DNA from: Pedobacter sp. PLR | GTDB taxonomy: Bacteria; Bacteroidota; Bacteroidia; Sphingobacteriales; Sphingobacteriaceae | Direction of reading: 5' to 3' | Assembly (NCBI RefSeq): GCF_026239675.1 | Contig: NZ_JAPIVQ010000003.1 | Location: 62,001-126,000 of the forward strand | Length of the DNA stretch: 64,000 bases | Shown: positions 16,409 through 25,142 of the stretch, one piece after another | How positions within the stretch are numbered: position 1 is the stretch's first letter | How the letters are laid out: each line of letters begins with the position of its first letter | Program-made: the position numbers and the translations under genes | The notes under the pieces: model-generated | The model's input: only the letters and a program-made list of their open reading frames with translations | What the model was told of the DNA's origin: nothing | The model's database searches: none

Positions 16409-17944
16409 ATGAAATTAAATATAAAATCCTCAAGCAAAATCCTCCTGATTGCAATGGTGGTGCTTGGAACCGGATGTAAGAAATTCCTCGAAGAAAAAGA
16501 TCCCTCAAATCTGGAGCCGGAAACCTATTATACCATTCCTGAACATGCTGAAGCTTCTATTGCCGCAGGTTATGCACAGACGCGTTTTATTGGAAATGGG
16601 GCGGGTATATTTGCTGCCAATTTCTCTATGCTGGAACTGGTTACCGGTACCGCTAAGACAGAAACCGGACAAAATTCAGACCTGAATAACCTTGCCGGCT
16701 TATCTTTCACCGGAGAGAATCTATTGATTAGAAACTGGTGGTCAGGCTTGTACAATGTGATTGCGCAGACCAACCTAACCCTTCAAAAGGTGCCTGGAAT
16801 CGGTGTAATGGATGAAACCAGAAGAAAACAAGTGCTGGGCGAAGCAAGATTTTTGCGCGCATGGGCTTATTTCTATCTGGTAAGATTATATGGTGATGTG
16901 CCTTTGATTCTTATCCCTCAGGACATCAAATCTCCGGATTTTTATCCTGCAAGGACTGGAACAGAAGCGGTTTATAAGCAAATTGTAGATGATTTAACGA
17001 TTGCGGAAGCAGCTGGATTACCATGGCAGCAGGCAAGCGGAACAGCAAGCAAAGGTGCTGTGAAAGCTTTATTGGGTAAGGTCTATTTAACAATGGCTGG
17101 ATTTCCTTTAAACAAAGGTGCCGCTTATTATAAACTTGCTGCGGATAAATCGCTGGAAGTAATCACAGATGGCGGTTTCGGTTTATTCGATACCTATGCG
17201 GAATTGCATAGCCTGGTTACCGAGAACAGAAAAGAACATATGTTTGGAATCCAGTACCTGGCTTCTGTGTCGACGAATCCAATGCAACAGCTGTTATTGC
17301 CTAACTTTAAAGACGTTTCAGCCTATAGTGATGAGGTGGGTAGCACGGTGCCAACATCTAATTTTTACAACTCTTATGAGGCTGGAGATTTAAGAGCAAA
17401 AGATAGAGTAGGATTTTTCTATACCTCTTATTATACCGGAGGATTTGGTGAGTTGAAGCAATTAAATGCACCATATATCTTTAAACATTTTGATGTGATC
17501 GCCAATGGAACATTGGGTGTGAAAGGTACCGCTCAAAGTAGCTTAAACTGGCCACAGATTCGCTATGCTGAAGTTTTACTGAATTATGCAGAAGCACAAA
17601 ACCGTGCAGATGGTGCACCAAATCAAGGTGCTTTAGATGCCGTAAATGCGATCAGAAAACGTGCGTTATTAACGCCGCTTGCTGGCTTAGGTCAGACGCA
17701 GTTTGAAGAAGCTGTATGGCGCGAACGCTGGCATGAGCTGTGCTATGAAGGCATTACCTGGTTCGACATGGTGCGCTTAAGAAAAGTGTACAATGAATCA
17801 ACTCAGGGTTTTGATAATTTTGTAGGACACGCTTTCGCAGCAACCCCTAATGTGATCTTGAAAGACAAACATTTATTGTTCCCGCTACCATCAGTGGATT
17901 ACAAAAACAATCCTAACCTGAGACCTCAGAATCCAGGTTACTAA
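16409..17944 (+). CDS. SusD-like substrate-binding lipoprotein (pair 1)
   Basis: A 511-residue RagB/SusD family surface lipoprotein with lipobox GTGC at about residues 20-23. TPR-type helices include EARFLRAWAYFYLVRLYGDVPLI, and the family signature AVWRERWHELCYEGITWFDMVR lies near the end. The C-terminus (PQNPGY) is typical of the family. It caps the SusC partner encoded just upstream and binds substrate on the cell surface. A strong terminator follows. Confidence 0.95.
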   Translation: MKLNIKSSSKILLIAMVVLGTGCKKFLEEKDPSNLEPETYYTIPEHAEASIAAGYAQTRFIGNGAGIFAANFSMLELVTGTAKTETGQNSDLNNLAGLSFTGENLLIRNWWSGLYNVIAQTNLTLQKVPGIGVMDETRRKQVLGEARFLRAWAYFYLVRLYGDVPLILIPQDIKSPDFYPARTGTEAVYKQIVDDLTIAEAAGLPWQQASGTASKGAVKALLGKVYLTMAGFPLNKGAAYYKLAADKSLEVITDGGFGLFDTYAELHSLVTENRKEHMFGIQYLASVSTNPMQQLLLPNFKDVSAYSDEVGSTVPTSNFYNSYEAGDLRAKDRVGFFYTSYYTGGFGELKQLNAPYIFKHFDVIANGTLGVKGTAQSSLNWPQIRYAEVLLNYAEAQNRADGAPNQGALDAVNAIRKRALLTPLAGLGQTQFEEAVWRERWHELCYEGITWFDMVRLRKVYNESTQGFDNFVGHAFAATPNVILKDKHLLFPLPSVDYKNNPNLRPQNPGY

Positions 17945-17955
17945 TTGACTTAAAC

Positions 17956-17994
17956 TAAAAAACAGGGTACCTTCTTTAGGTACCCTGTTTTTTT
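17956..17994 (+). terminator. Terminator after SusC/SusD pair 1
   Basis: AAAAAACAGGGTACC pairs with GGTACCCTGTTTTTT around a seven-base loop. It lies 12 bp after the SusD stop and 50 bp before the convergent amidohydrolase stop, and can work in both directions. Confidence 0.9.
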
Positions 17995-18044
17995 ATGCCT
18001 GATTTTCTAACTCATCAATTGTTAATCAAGCGATTTTATGGTGT

Positions 18045-19460
18045 CTAATCGTTTTTCTTTCTAACTTCTTCCAGCATGTTGTCCAGTGTGTTTCGGTCTA
18101 ATACGGTTCCTTTTGCCACTACTGCATGAATTTTTTGGGTAGCACTAATATTTTGCAAAGGGTTTTCATCCAGTAAAAGGATATCCGCTTTTTTGCCTTT
18201 AGTCAGGCTCCCGTAAGCTGTTTTATTTAAGAAAGCCGGTGAGTTGATCACCGAAGCCTGTAATGCTTGTAATGGCGTTAAGCCATACTTCACCATTAAC
18301 TCCAATTCTTTATGGAGGCCGATGCCTGGATAAGTATAAGAGTTTAGGTAACCGGCATCTGTTCCGGCCATTATTTTTACTCCTGCTTTTTGTAAAAGAG
18401 GAAGTGTTTTTACGGTTTTTTCAAATAGCTGATGTCTGAATTCAATAGCTGCAGCATCGTCTTGCTCTACTCTTTTTACACGACCAACATAAGTTTGTTG
18501 TAATCCTTTACCAATGTATTTTAGGTAATCGTCATTTTTATGATTGTCTTGCTCAAAATAAGTAAGAATGTAACTCAATGATAGGGTAGGCGTTAAATAC
18601 ATGCCATGTTTCGCCATGTTCTTATAGGTCGCTAAGGCTGCGGTTTCATCAAAAGTATCCATCACTTTCTGATTGAAAGCTTTCCCTTTTAATTTTCCTT
18701 CAGCCACTTCTTTTGAGATTTCTTTCTCTACTTTAGAACCGGCTTTTAGTGCATACCCCAGGTGTTCCACCGAGCTTAAACCTGCTGCGGCAATTTGCTC
18801 CATGGTAATAGAACTTGGGATATGTGCAGAAACCTTAAATCCAGCTTTACGAGCCATGCTAATACTTTCTAAAAATAATGCCGGACTTAAAGTATTGTCT
18901 GTGATCTTCACGAAATCTACTTTCATGTTTTTCAAAGAATCTAAAGCAGCCTTGATTTCAGCAGTATTTCCAACTTCTATGTCGCCAATCCAACTGGAAT
19001 TATAACCTTCCAGTTTTGGACCGGAGGTCAGGATAGTTGGCCCTTGCAGCTTACCTGTTGCAATTTCTTCTCTCCACTGCAATACACTCGGACTAATATC
19101 TGCTGCTGCATCGCGAATGGTGGTGATGCCGTAAGCAAGGTATAAAGGCAATAAGTTTTTGTTTTCTTCAATCAATTCTTTACCACCACCAAAGTGCATA
19201 TGGTTATCCCAAAGACCCGGCATCACAAATTTTCCTGTGGCATCCAGTGTTTTGGCAGCAGTATATTTAGAAAGCTGACTTTCCGGGAATACCGCTGTTA
19301 TGATACCATCTTTTATGGCGATTCCCTGTTTCGGGATCAGTTTCCCTGTTTTGATATCGATAATTGTGGCAGATTTAATTAATAAATCTGCGGTTATTTT
19401 TTGTGCAAAGCTGAACTGGGCGAAAAGTAACCCCATTAAGATCAGTTGTAATTTTTTCAT
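18045..19460 (-). CDS. Secreted amidohydrolase family protein
   Basis: A 471-residue amidohydrolase (imidazolonepropionase/prolidase-like). It has a signal peptide (MKKLQLILMGLLFAQFSFAQ), the N-terminal beta-sandwich, metal ligands in DNHMHFGG, further His in SAHIPSS and VEHLGY, the Asp ligand in MAGTDAGYLN, and the C-terminal GSLTKGKKADILLLDENP segment that closes the composite domain. A likely carboxylated-Lys candidate is in DFVKITDN. It starts 6 bp after the ankyrin gene, so the two should be cotranscribed. The substrate is unknown. Related enzymes cleave cyclic amides or Xaa-Pro type peptides. Confidence 0.88.
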   Translation of the reverse strand: MKKLQLILMGLLFAQFSFAQKITADLLIKSATIIDIKTGKLIPKQGIAIKDGIITAVFPESQLSKYTAAKTLDATGKFVMPGLWDNHMHFGGGKELIEENKNLLPLYLAYGITTIRDAAADISPSVLQWREEIATGKLQGPTILTSGPKLEGYNSSWIGDIEVGNTAEIKAALDSLKNMKVDFVKITDNTLSPALFLESISMARKAGFKVSAHIPSSITMEQIAAAGLSSVEHLGYALKAGSKVEKEISKEVAEGKLKGKAFNQKVMDTFDETAALATYKNMAKHGMYLTPTLSLSYILTYFEQDNHKNDDYLKYIGKGLQQTYVGRVKRVEQDDAAAIEFRHQLFEKTVKTLPLLQKAGVKIMAGTDAGYLNSYTYPGIGLHKELELMVKYGLTPLQALQASVINSPAFLNKTAYGSLTKGKKADILLLDENPLQNISATQKIHAVVAKGTVLDRNTLDNMLEEVRKKND

Positions 19461-19465
19461 AAAGC

Positions 19466-20152
19466 TTATTTTTTTGAACCTGCTTTTTCCAGGATATTCA
19501 CGATTTCTTTAAAGTTTTTCTTTTTGGCATGTTCCAAAGAATTCACACCGTCTTTGTCTTTAATGCTGATATCACAGCCGGCATCTACCAGCAGTTGTAC
19601 GATTTTCACTTGTTTTGGTCCGCCATCGCCTAAAATAACGGCTTCCAATAATGCAGTCCAGCCCAATCTGTTGATGTGGTCAATAGGATAGGTTTTATCT
19701 TTTAACAACTCCTCTACTACGGCTACATGGCCTTTTTCGCAGGCTGGAATTAAAGCTGATCCGTTGTACCTGTTGAAAACGGTATAATCGGCTCCTGATT
19801 TTACACACAGTTTAACGATCTCAAGATATCCGGAAGCACCGGCATATAAAAAAGGACTGTTTAACATATCATCCTGTGCATTTACATTGGCTCCGGCAGC
19901 GATCAATAGCTTCACCATTGGCAGCTGATTCAGGTAAGTAGCGGCCATCAACGGAGTTTCTCCTTTTTTGTTTTTCAGTTCCAGATTTGGCTTTTTAGCA
20001 AGCCACAGTTCCAAATCGGAGATGTTGTGTTTAGCAATGATCTGGAAGATCTCATTTGTATTACTTGTCATAGTTTTTTCCTGGGAACAGGCGGTTAAGG
20101 TGTTTAAGCTGAAAAACAGCGAACACAGCAATAAAATCATTCGGTATTTCAT
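19466..20152 (-). CDS. Ankyrin-repeat lipoprotein
   Basis: From the ATG at 20152 the protein starts with a lipoprotein signal (MKYRMILLLCSLFFSLNTLTAC), which is why I prefer it to the upstream start at 20200. The rest is about five ankyrin repeats: KKGETPLMAATYLNQLPMVK, LLIAAGANVNAQDD, GYLEIVKLCVKSGADY, LGWTALLEAVILGDGGPK and LLVDAGCDISIKDKDGVNSLEHA. It is probably a periplasmic protein-binding scaffold. Pairing with the amidohydrolase gene 6 bp downstream hints at a shared role. Confidence 0.85.
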   Translation of the reverse strand: MKYRMILLLCSLFFSLNTLTACSQEKTMTSNTNEIFQIIAKHNISDLELWLAKKPNLELKNKKGETPLMAATYLNQLPMVKLLIAAGANVNAQDDMLNSPFLYAGASGYLEIVKLCVKSGADYTVFNRYNGSALIPACEKGHVAVVEELLKDKTYPIDHINRLGWTALLEAVILGDGGPKQVKIVQLLVDAGCDISIKDKDGVNSLEHAKKKNFKEIVNILEKAGSKK

Positions 20153-20210
20153 ACACAAATTTATATTTCCAAAAAGGAATCGAACAGGACTGGTTAGCAC
20201 ATCAAGGGTA

Positions 20211-21053
20211 CTAATTATTCATTTTGCGGAATTCCTGAGGAGAAATGTCCGTATACTTCTTGAAAAACCTGGAAAAGTAGGAAGAATCATTAAAGCCGAG
20301 GGTATAAGCAATCTCTTTAATATCCAGCTGAGTTAAGGTGAGCAGTCTTTTGGCTTCCAGTAAAATCCGGTCTCTGATCAAATCACCGGCAGTAATCCCT
20401 GCCTTCTTCCGACATACCTGATTCAGGTAATTTGCGGTTACACTCATCTCGCTGGCATAAAATCCAACTTCACTATGTTCCGTATAATGTTGCTCTAATA
20501 AGGCCAGAAAGTTGTTAATAATGCGGTGATCCGGCGCATACTCATGCACATCAAAGTTGTCAGAATACCATCTTTTCAGGAGCAAAAGTATGACTTGCAA
20601 ACGGGTTTGAATCAGGTCGACATAAAGGTCGTCGGCAATCTCTTCTTCCTTTTCTATCTGCTTCAATTCCGTAATTAAAGCCCGGTATTGTTCCGCTTTA
20701 AGCGGCAGGTAAGGGGCTGCGGATAAATTGAAATAGGGAAAACGCTGACTTCCTGATAATAGGAATTTCATGGAAAACATGAGCTGATAGCCTGATGTAT
20801 CGTCTGAAAGATCCCATTGATGCGCTTGCCCGGGAGCAAGAAAAAATAACATATGATCTTTTACCTCGTGCTCTTTAAAATCTATGGTATGGGTGCCACC
20901 TCCTTTTTCAATCAACAGGATCATGTAAAAATCATGCTTATGGGCATGAGGAATAACAGTCATATTGATGGGCTGGTGGTGAACAAGCTTAAAGTCCTCC
21001 TTTGTGTAGGGAAGGTTGAAAATTTGTTCAATGCCTACAGTTGGTAATAGCAT
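20211..21053 (-). CDS. AraC family transcriptional regulator
   Basis: A 280-residue regulator from the ATG at 21053; the longer frame begins with TTG. The N-terminal half is a cupin-like ligand domain (HKHDFYMILLIEKGGGTHTIDF, PGQAHQWDL). The C-terminal half has two helix-turn-helix units ending IAYTLGFNDSSYFSRFFKKY, the AraC signature. It lies 58 bp upstream of the ankyrin-amidohydrolase pair on the same strand, so it may be the first gene of that operon and its regulator. Confidence 0.92.
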   Translation of the reverse strand: MLLPTVGIEQIFNLPYTKEDFKLVHHQPINMTVIPHAHKHDFYMILLIEKGGGTHTIDFKEHEVKDHMLFFLAPGQAHQWDLSDDTSGYQLMFSMKFLLSGSQRFPYFNLSAAPYLPLKAEQYRALITELKQIEKEEEIADDLYVDLIQTRLQVILLLLKRWYSDNFDVHEYAPDHRIINNFLALLEQHYTEHSEVGFYASEMSVTANYLNQVCRKKAGITAGDLIRDRILLEAKRLLTLTQLDIKEIAYTLGFNDSSYFSRFFKKYTDISPQEFRKMNN

Positions 21054-21206
21054 CTTAAGGGCCAATGAATGGGATCAGGGAATTTAAAGATATAAATAAT
21101 TGTAATACGCTTTAGGATTTTGTACAACTATCTTTTTTGTTGTCAAGATAACTTTTATTATCTTTCAGAGATCATTAATCAAGCTAATTACTTTATAACC
21201 TGTGAA

Positions 21207-21341
21207 ATGGAAAACAACGCTCTTATCAATCGACTTCTTAAACATAAAAAAATAACCATTTTCTTATTATTGTTAGCTGGTGTTGCCATCTATAAATTTG
21301 GGACTATTATTGGTGCGTTTGCCTATTTGGTGCTTAATTAA
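21207..21341 (+). CDS. Small single-span membrane protein, 44 aa
   Basis: Starting at the ATG at 21207, the protein reads MENNALINRLLKHKKITIF and then a hydrophobic span of about 23 residues ending FAYLVLN. Positive residues before the span suggest an inside N-terminus. The stop overlaps the end of the convergent GNAT gene by 4 bp. No family is recognised; small proteins of this kind are common and often real, but evidence here is only an open frame with a membrane segment. Confidence 0.4.
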   Translation: MENNALINRLLKHKKITIFLLLLAGVAIYKFGTIIGAFAYLVLN

Positions 21342-21832
21342 CCGGTAAAATCAGCTGTATACGTCATCTTATGGATATGGTAACTGAAGTCTTTATGGAC
21401 CATTGTCATAGCGCGTTCAGGGCATAGGATGAATCCAACCGATTCATAACATTTTATGGCTGCATTATTCTTTTCCCAGACGTATAAATCAACTGTAGTG
21501 CTGTGGTAACGTAGCCTGATTTCTTCCAGTAGCAATGCTATAAATTGTCGCCCTAATCCCTGACCTCTCATGGAAGGTTTTCCTACAAGTACTCTTGCTA
21601 GTCTGGGGTTTCCGCTTTCCTGTGGGATAATTTCAGCAAAGGCAAAAGGTGCCTGATCAGGCAGGTACCCCATATAAAAGCGACGGTCCGGATGTAAAAC
21701 CTGGTAATCATTAAATTGATGCCTTGTCAGTGGATAGGTAAAATCAGTTCCGGCAAACTGTAGCAAAAGTTCTTCATCAGTTACCCAGGATGCAATCGTG
21801 TCGAAATCGGAACTGGTATAAGATTTTATCAT
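21338..21832 (-). CDS. GNAT family N-acetyltransferase
   Basis: A 164-residue acetyl-CoA-dependent acetyltransferase. The acetyl-CoA pyrophosphate-binding loop is RGQGLGRQFI (motif A, about residues 91-100), preceded by ARVLVGKPS and followed by VDLYVWEKNNAAIKCYESVGF (motif B). The acceptor cannot be told. It has its own upstream region and no operon partner. Confidence 0.85.
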   Translation of the reverse strand: MIKSYTSSDFDTIASWVTDEELLLQFAGTDFTYPLTRHQFNDYQVLHPDRRFYMGYLPDQAPFAFAEIIPQESGNPRLARVLVGKPSMRGQGLGRQFIALLLEEIRLRYHSTTVDLYVWEKNNAAIKCYESVGFILCPERAMTMVHKDFSYHIHKMTYTADFTG

Positions 21833-21950
21833 GTTGTTAATTACACAGGGCTGCTGGACGGTTAATCATTCGTATCCTGGCCAGCCAAAAAACAGCATAT
21901 AAGTATCTGGTCTTTTCCTTGTCAATCTTTACAAAAGCTGAAGGTGGTTA

Positions 21951-22835
21951 CTAGTTACAAGTATAAACAAATTTGTACTCTTCATTTAGCGTATCGCTTG
22001 GGGGAGGAGTTGGAAATTCTACAATTTTTATGCTCAGCGCATTTCCATTATCGTCTTTTTGATAAATAAATCGTCTAATGGTGGTTTCAGTGGTCGTTGT
22101 ATGGGCTGAACTCCAATAAGCAGAAGTCGTTTCCATCTTTGCAGGAAGATTTTTAGATCTTTTACCTAAAAATGCCGTCAGATGGGATAAATTGGCTTCC
22201 TCACGGAAAATGAATTCATAAAGTTTGTAAGAGACAATATCATTCTTAAGTTCATCAGGCGTGTAAGTAATATTTGATATCCAACTGTTAACTTTATCAG
22301 GATAGTAGCTGTCATTAGTTTCGTTAACGAGCTTAATCAGATTCCCATTGGTATAGCTGAAAGTCTGAGTATTTGTAATTTCGGTTTTCCAGAAAGGATC
22401 AGTGTAGACCTTTTTTACCTCTGCTAAAAAGCCTGCTTCATTATATTTACAAAAGACCATTGTATTATAATAAAGATCTGGCATACTTGCGATTCTACCT
22501 TGTGCATCAAGGTTGAATTCTTCATTGTATTCGTATTTCTGCCCCCATGAGGTAACATGCTCACCATAAATTAATATTTTAGCTTGATCATAAGTCATCT
22601 TTTCAGAAATCAGACTGCTATTGAGATTCCCCTTTATTGTTGAAATTCTTTGGTTTTGATCATAAGTGTAATTTAACTTACCGTTTGTTGGAACTCCATT
22701 AGAGAGGCTGGAGTATTCAGCAGATTTTAAAACACATTCTTTTGATCCTTCAGGAATTAAATCGTTGTTATTTTTTGAACAGGAAACAATCGTTAACAGA
22801 CTGATTACGGAGAGGACTAATAAAGATCGTTTCAT
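21951..22835 (-). CDS. YD-repeat-like lipoprotein, paralogue of an island gene
   Basis: A 294-residue lipoprotein with lipobox IVSCSK. The body is made of short beta-strand units like YTYDQNQRISTIKGN, FNLDAQGRIASM, CKYNEAGFLAEV and YTNGNLIKLV, a DUF4595/RHS-like pattern. It ends EEYKFVYTCN. It is clearly related over its whole length to the island protein at 29281-30045, which ends EEYKFTYECK. It lies just outside the left island border. The function is unknown; it is probably on the outer membrane. Confidence 0.75.
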   Translation of the reverse strand: MKRSLLVLSVISLLTIVSCSKNNNDLIPEGSKECVLKSAEYSSLSNGVPTNGKLNYTYDQNQRISTIKGNLNSSLISEKMTYDQAKILIYGEHVTSWGQKYEYNEEFNLDAQGRIASMPDLYYNTMVFCKYNEAGFLAEVKKVYTDPFWKTEITNTQTFSYTNGNLIKLVNETNDSYYPDKVNSWISNITYTPDELKNDIVSYKLYEFIFREEANLSHLTAFLGKRSKNLPAKMETTSAYWSSAHTTTTETTIRRFIYQKDDNGNALSIKIVEFPTPPPSDTLNEEYKFVYTCN

Positions 22836-22975
22836 TTAATTATGGAAAGCTTCAAAAATACCTGGAAATGGGTATGGCTTTCTACTGGAAACCGTAAACC
22901 TGAGCTCTGAAGAAACCGAACCTGCTTTAAACAAAAAAACCTTCCAGTTTTCACTGAAAGGTTTTTTTATTGGAG

Positions 22976-23058
22976 TGGGGGGAGAAGGATTCGAACCTTC
23001 GAAGTCTTGCGACAACAGAGTTACAGTCTGTCCCATTTGGCCACTCTGGTATCCCCCC
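22976..23058 (-). tRNA. tRNA-Tyr(GTA), copy 1
   Basis: The 83-nt minus-strand sequence folds as a class II tRNA: acceptor GGGGGGA with TCCCCCC and discriminator A, D-arm AGTGGCCAAATGGGA, anticodon loop with GTA, a long variable arm, and the T-arm GGTTCGAATCC. It is identical to the copy at 37995-38077. A T-tract hairpin lies just after its 3' end. Confidence 0.95.
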
Positions 23059-23151
23059 ATTTTGTCTTTCCTGAAAATAAACGAGATCGCTTATCAACGG
23101 AACCGACTAAGTAAAACTAAAACTTTCAGATCCCTGAAGGTTTTTTAAGGG

Positions 23152-23194
23152 TGGAGAATAGCGGAGTCGAACCGCTGACCTCTTGCCTGCCAGG
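23152..23194 (-). pseudogene. 3' fragment of tRNA-Ala at the left island border
   Basis: The 43 nt are identical to the anticodon-loop-to-3'-end part of the intact tRNA-Ala(GGC) at 38170-38243. The 5' half is missing and replaced by unrelated DNA containing a small inverted repeat (CAGGAA ... TTCCTG). This is the scar left by site-specific insertion into the tRNA gene. Confidence 0.9.
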
Positions 23195-23252
23195 AATGAG
23201 TGTTTCGTTCCTGAGAGTATCCTAAACCCCTGTTTTACCTATCTCCATGTTA

Positions 23253-23276
23253 TGTGCACAAATCTCGCACGGTATC
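23253..23276. repeat. Two 12-bp TGTGCAC-type repeats at the left island end
   Basis: TGTGCACAAATC is followed directly by TCGCACGGTATC, the same 12-bp period as the three-copy array beside the integrase at 37901. These are likely arm-type integrase or accessory-protein sites of attL. The second copy is less well conserved. Confidence 0.5.
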
Positions 23277-23329
23277 TAACCTTTGTTTATATTATTTGTT
23301 AATTGTTGCAATCTAATTAATTGATCCGG

Positions 23330-23785
23330 CTACATCAAGCTCTCATCAGCAAAGCTGTAGAACCTATCCGGACTAATGATCAGATGATCCAGTATTTTTA
23401 AATCTAGTAAGGTAGCTCCTGCACTCAATTTCTTTGTTAAGTTCAGATCCTCACTACTTGGATCAACCTCAGAACTCGGATGGTTATGCGCCAAGATAAT
23501 TCCAGAACTTCCAGTTTTCAATGCTGTGGCAAAGATTACCTTCGGATCTGCTATCGTTCCGCTTACACCACCACTTGAAATGTGTACGACACCAAGTACG
23601 CGATTCCTTCTGTTCAGCAGAAGTATTTTAAACTCTTCTACCAACTCAATCTTACTCATGTTCCATTGCTGTATGAAAATCTCATAGGCATCGTTAGAAC
23701 TGCTAATCTGTGGTCTTTCTGCAACTTTGTAATGTGGCTTGTAGCTCACCTCTATCTCTGCTACTTTGAATGATGTGTTTACCAT
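23330..23785 (-). CDS. RadC-like JAB domain protein
   Basis: A 151-residue RadC/UPF0758 protein without the N-terminal helix-hairpin-helix part, as usual for versions on mobile elements. The JAMM metal motif is complete: E51, then HNHP (H100 and H102), then S110 and D113. Such proteins are widespread in Bacteroidota islands and phages. A direct part in DNA repair is doubtful, and its role in element biology is unknown. It is the leftmost gene of the island. Confidence 0.88.
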   Translation of the reverse strand: MVNTSFKVAEIEVSYKPHYKVAERPQISSSNDAYEIFIQQWNMSKIELVEEFKILLLNRRNRVLGVVHISSGGVSGTIADPKVIFATALKTGSSGIILAHNHPSSEVDPSSEDLNLTKKLSAGATLLDLKILDHLIISPDRFYSFADESLM

Positions 23786-23955
23786 AATGTGTTTTGATTA
23801 ATTATGGTACCCAACCAAGCTTTCCAAGAGACTAAGTAAAGAGGCACACGGAATAAATAGGTGGAGGGCAAAGGCCACGTGAGCGTTTATGCCGGAACTT
23901 CTTTGTACGTGTCGATTGGACAAGCTTACCTTTGTGGAGTAATTAATACAACCCA

Positions 23956-24321
23956 CTACTGAAAAATCGTGAACATAACATCTAAGATTGGCATTCTCAA
24001 CAAGTACAACAGTAGTAGCAAGGGGATAATGCATAAGTAGGACTTAGCCGCAGACAGATTGCCGTTTCTAACACTCCTACCCGAACTAAACCATAAAAAA
24101 ATAAGTGCGACTATCAACGGTAGCCATTCTGAAATAAATATAGCTAAGGGTAAACGGTCAATTCGTTCAGATGAAGCACCTGCACCATAGATACTCCAAA
24201 ACGCAACTGGGATTACGAAGATATAAAGAAAGGCTGTACCTAATACTGTTGCAACCAACAAGAATGTTAAGTGCCCCCACTTAGTCTCACTAGAGAAAAT
24301 ACGTTTGATTGTTGTTTTCAT
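23956..24321 (-). CDS. Island membrane protein, 121 aa
   Basis: A hydrophobic protein with three likely membrane spans (about residues 19-42, 57-77 and 92-112) and a charged N-terminus (MKTTIKRIFSSETK). No family is recognised. A 60-bp sequence upstream of it (about 24380-24440) resembles the upstream region of the next minus-strand gene, which suggests related control. Confidence 0.55.
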   Translation of the reverse strand: MKTTIKRIFSSETKWGHLTFLLVATVLGTAFLYIFVIPVAFWSIYGAGASSERIDRLPLAIFISEWLPLIVALIFLWFSSGRSVRNGNLSAAKSYLCIIPLLLLLYLLRMPILDVMFTIFQ

Positions 24322-24451
24322 TTCCGCAATGAAGTGGATTCCTTAAGAGTTACAAGATAGCAGTTGCTTCCATTCTTTCTTATCCTTTTATTATTGTAAA
24401 AGCCATTGTTAACGGGTAAGTGAAAATTATGGATATTGAATATGTTACTTG

Positions 24452-24931
24452 CTAAACTTCATTCTCATCATAGATTCTTATGTAATTTGCAAACTCCGTT
24501 CCTAAAAGATTTTCCTCTATGAATCGTTTTGCAATATCAAAGTTGATAACAAAACAGCAAACCTCCATCGTTCCACTGCCAATGCTTCCTCCATCACAAT
24601 GACCAAGTCCGTTCCAACCTAAAAAGTCATTCATCCTATCTTGAAGTCTAGTTCGCTTTTCGACATCTTCAGGTGTGCCCATCCCATCAACAATAAATTC
24701 AATCAGTAATGTATAATGATCTTCAATATCAACTTCCTGATAACCGTTTTCAAAGACTACATCAACTTCCTTTTGTATTTTCTCCCTGAAGGATTCTAGA
24801 ATGCTTGACTGGACTTCACGATATTCCCCAACCTGTCCTACTATGCCTCGATTCACAGCTCCATTGTCATCATCAATGTCCCAAGTCTCCCAGAATAGAA
24901 TTTCATCCTCAACCCTTTTATATAACTTCAT
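24452..24931 (-). CDS. Island hypothetical protein, 159 aa, acidic
   Basis: I start it at the ATG at 24931 (MKLYKRVEDEILFWETWDID); the upstream in-frame ATG lacks a clear ribosome site. The protein is soluble, very acidic, with conserved-looking Trp and Gly patches (WETWDIDDDNG, FLGWNGLGHCDGGSIGSGTMEVCC). The size, acidity and Gly/Cys core remind me of immunity-type proteins of polymorphic toxins, but no toxin lies beside it and I do not assign a function. Confidence 0.6.
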   Translation of the reverse strand: MKLYKRVEDEILFWETWDIDDDNGAVNRGIVGQVGEYREVQSSILESFREKIQKEVDVVFENGYQEVDIEDHYTLLIEFIVDGMGTPEDVEKRTRLQDRMNDFLGWNGLGHCDGGSIGSGTMEVCCFVINFDIAKRFIEENLLGTEFANYIRIYDENEV

Positions 24932-25142
24932 AGCAATTAATTTGATTCTAATATAGCAATTCACTAATGCTTTCCATCTCCATTTGTTATTGTAAAAACC
25001 ATTATTAAGGGATGAATACAGATTGTGGATATTGGATTGATGATTGTGAGTAGTCCAACCTGACCATTTACAAGGTAAGATGCGTTAATGGATTTTGACC
25101 ATAGGTAACCTTATAAACGAATGATGGAACACAGCAACCAAC

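Larger units (their letters stand above)
22922..23194. repeat. Left 273-bp direct repeat of the genomic island (attL region)
   Basis: It matches 37940-38212 with about 20 to 25 scattered differences. It contains a T-rich terminator hairpin, a whole tRNA-Tyr gene (identical in both copies), and the last 43 nt of tRNA-Ala (identical). Identity ends abruptly at 23194. Differences cluster between the two tRNA segments (23070-23140), so the copies did not arise from a recent local duplication. Confidence 0.9.

Noticed and set aside
22836-23060. Minus-strand open frame over tRNA-Tyr, and its twin at 37910-38215
   Set aside because: Both run through tRNA genes and the terminator and exist only because the repeat is duplicated.
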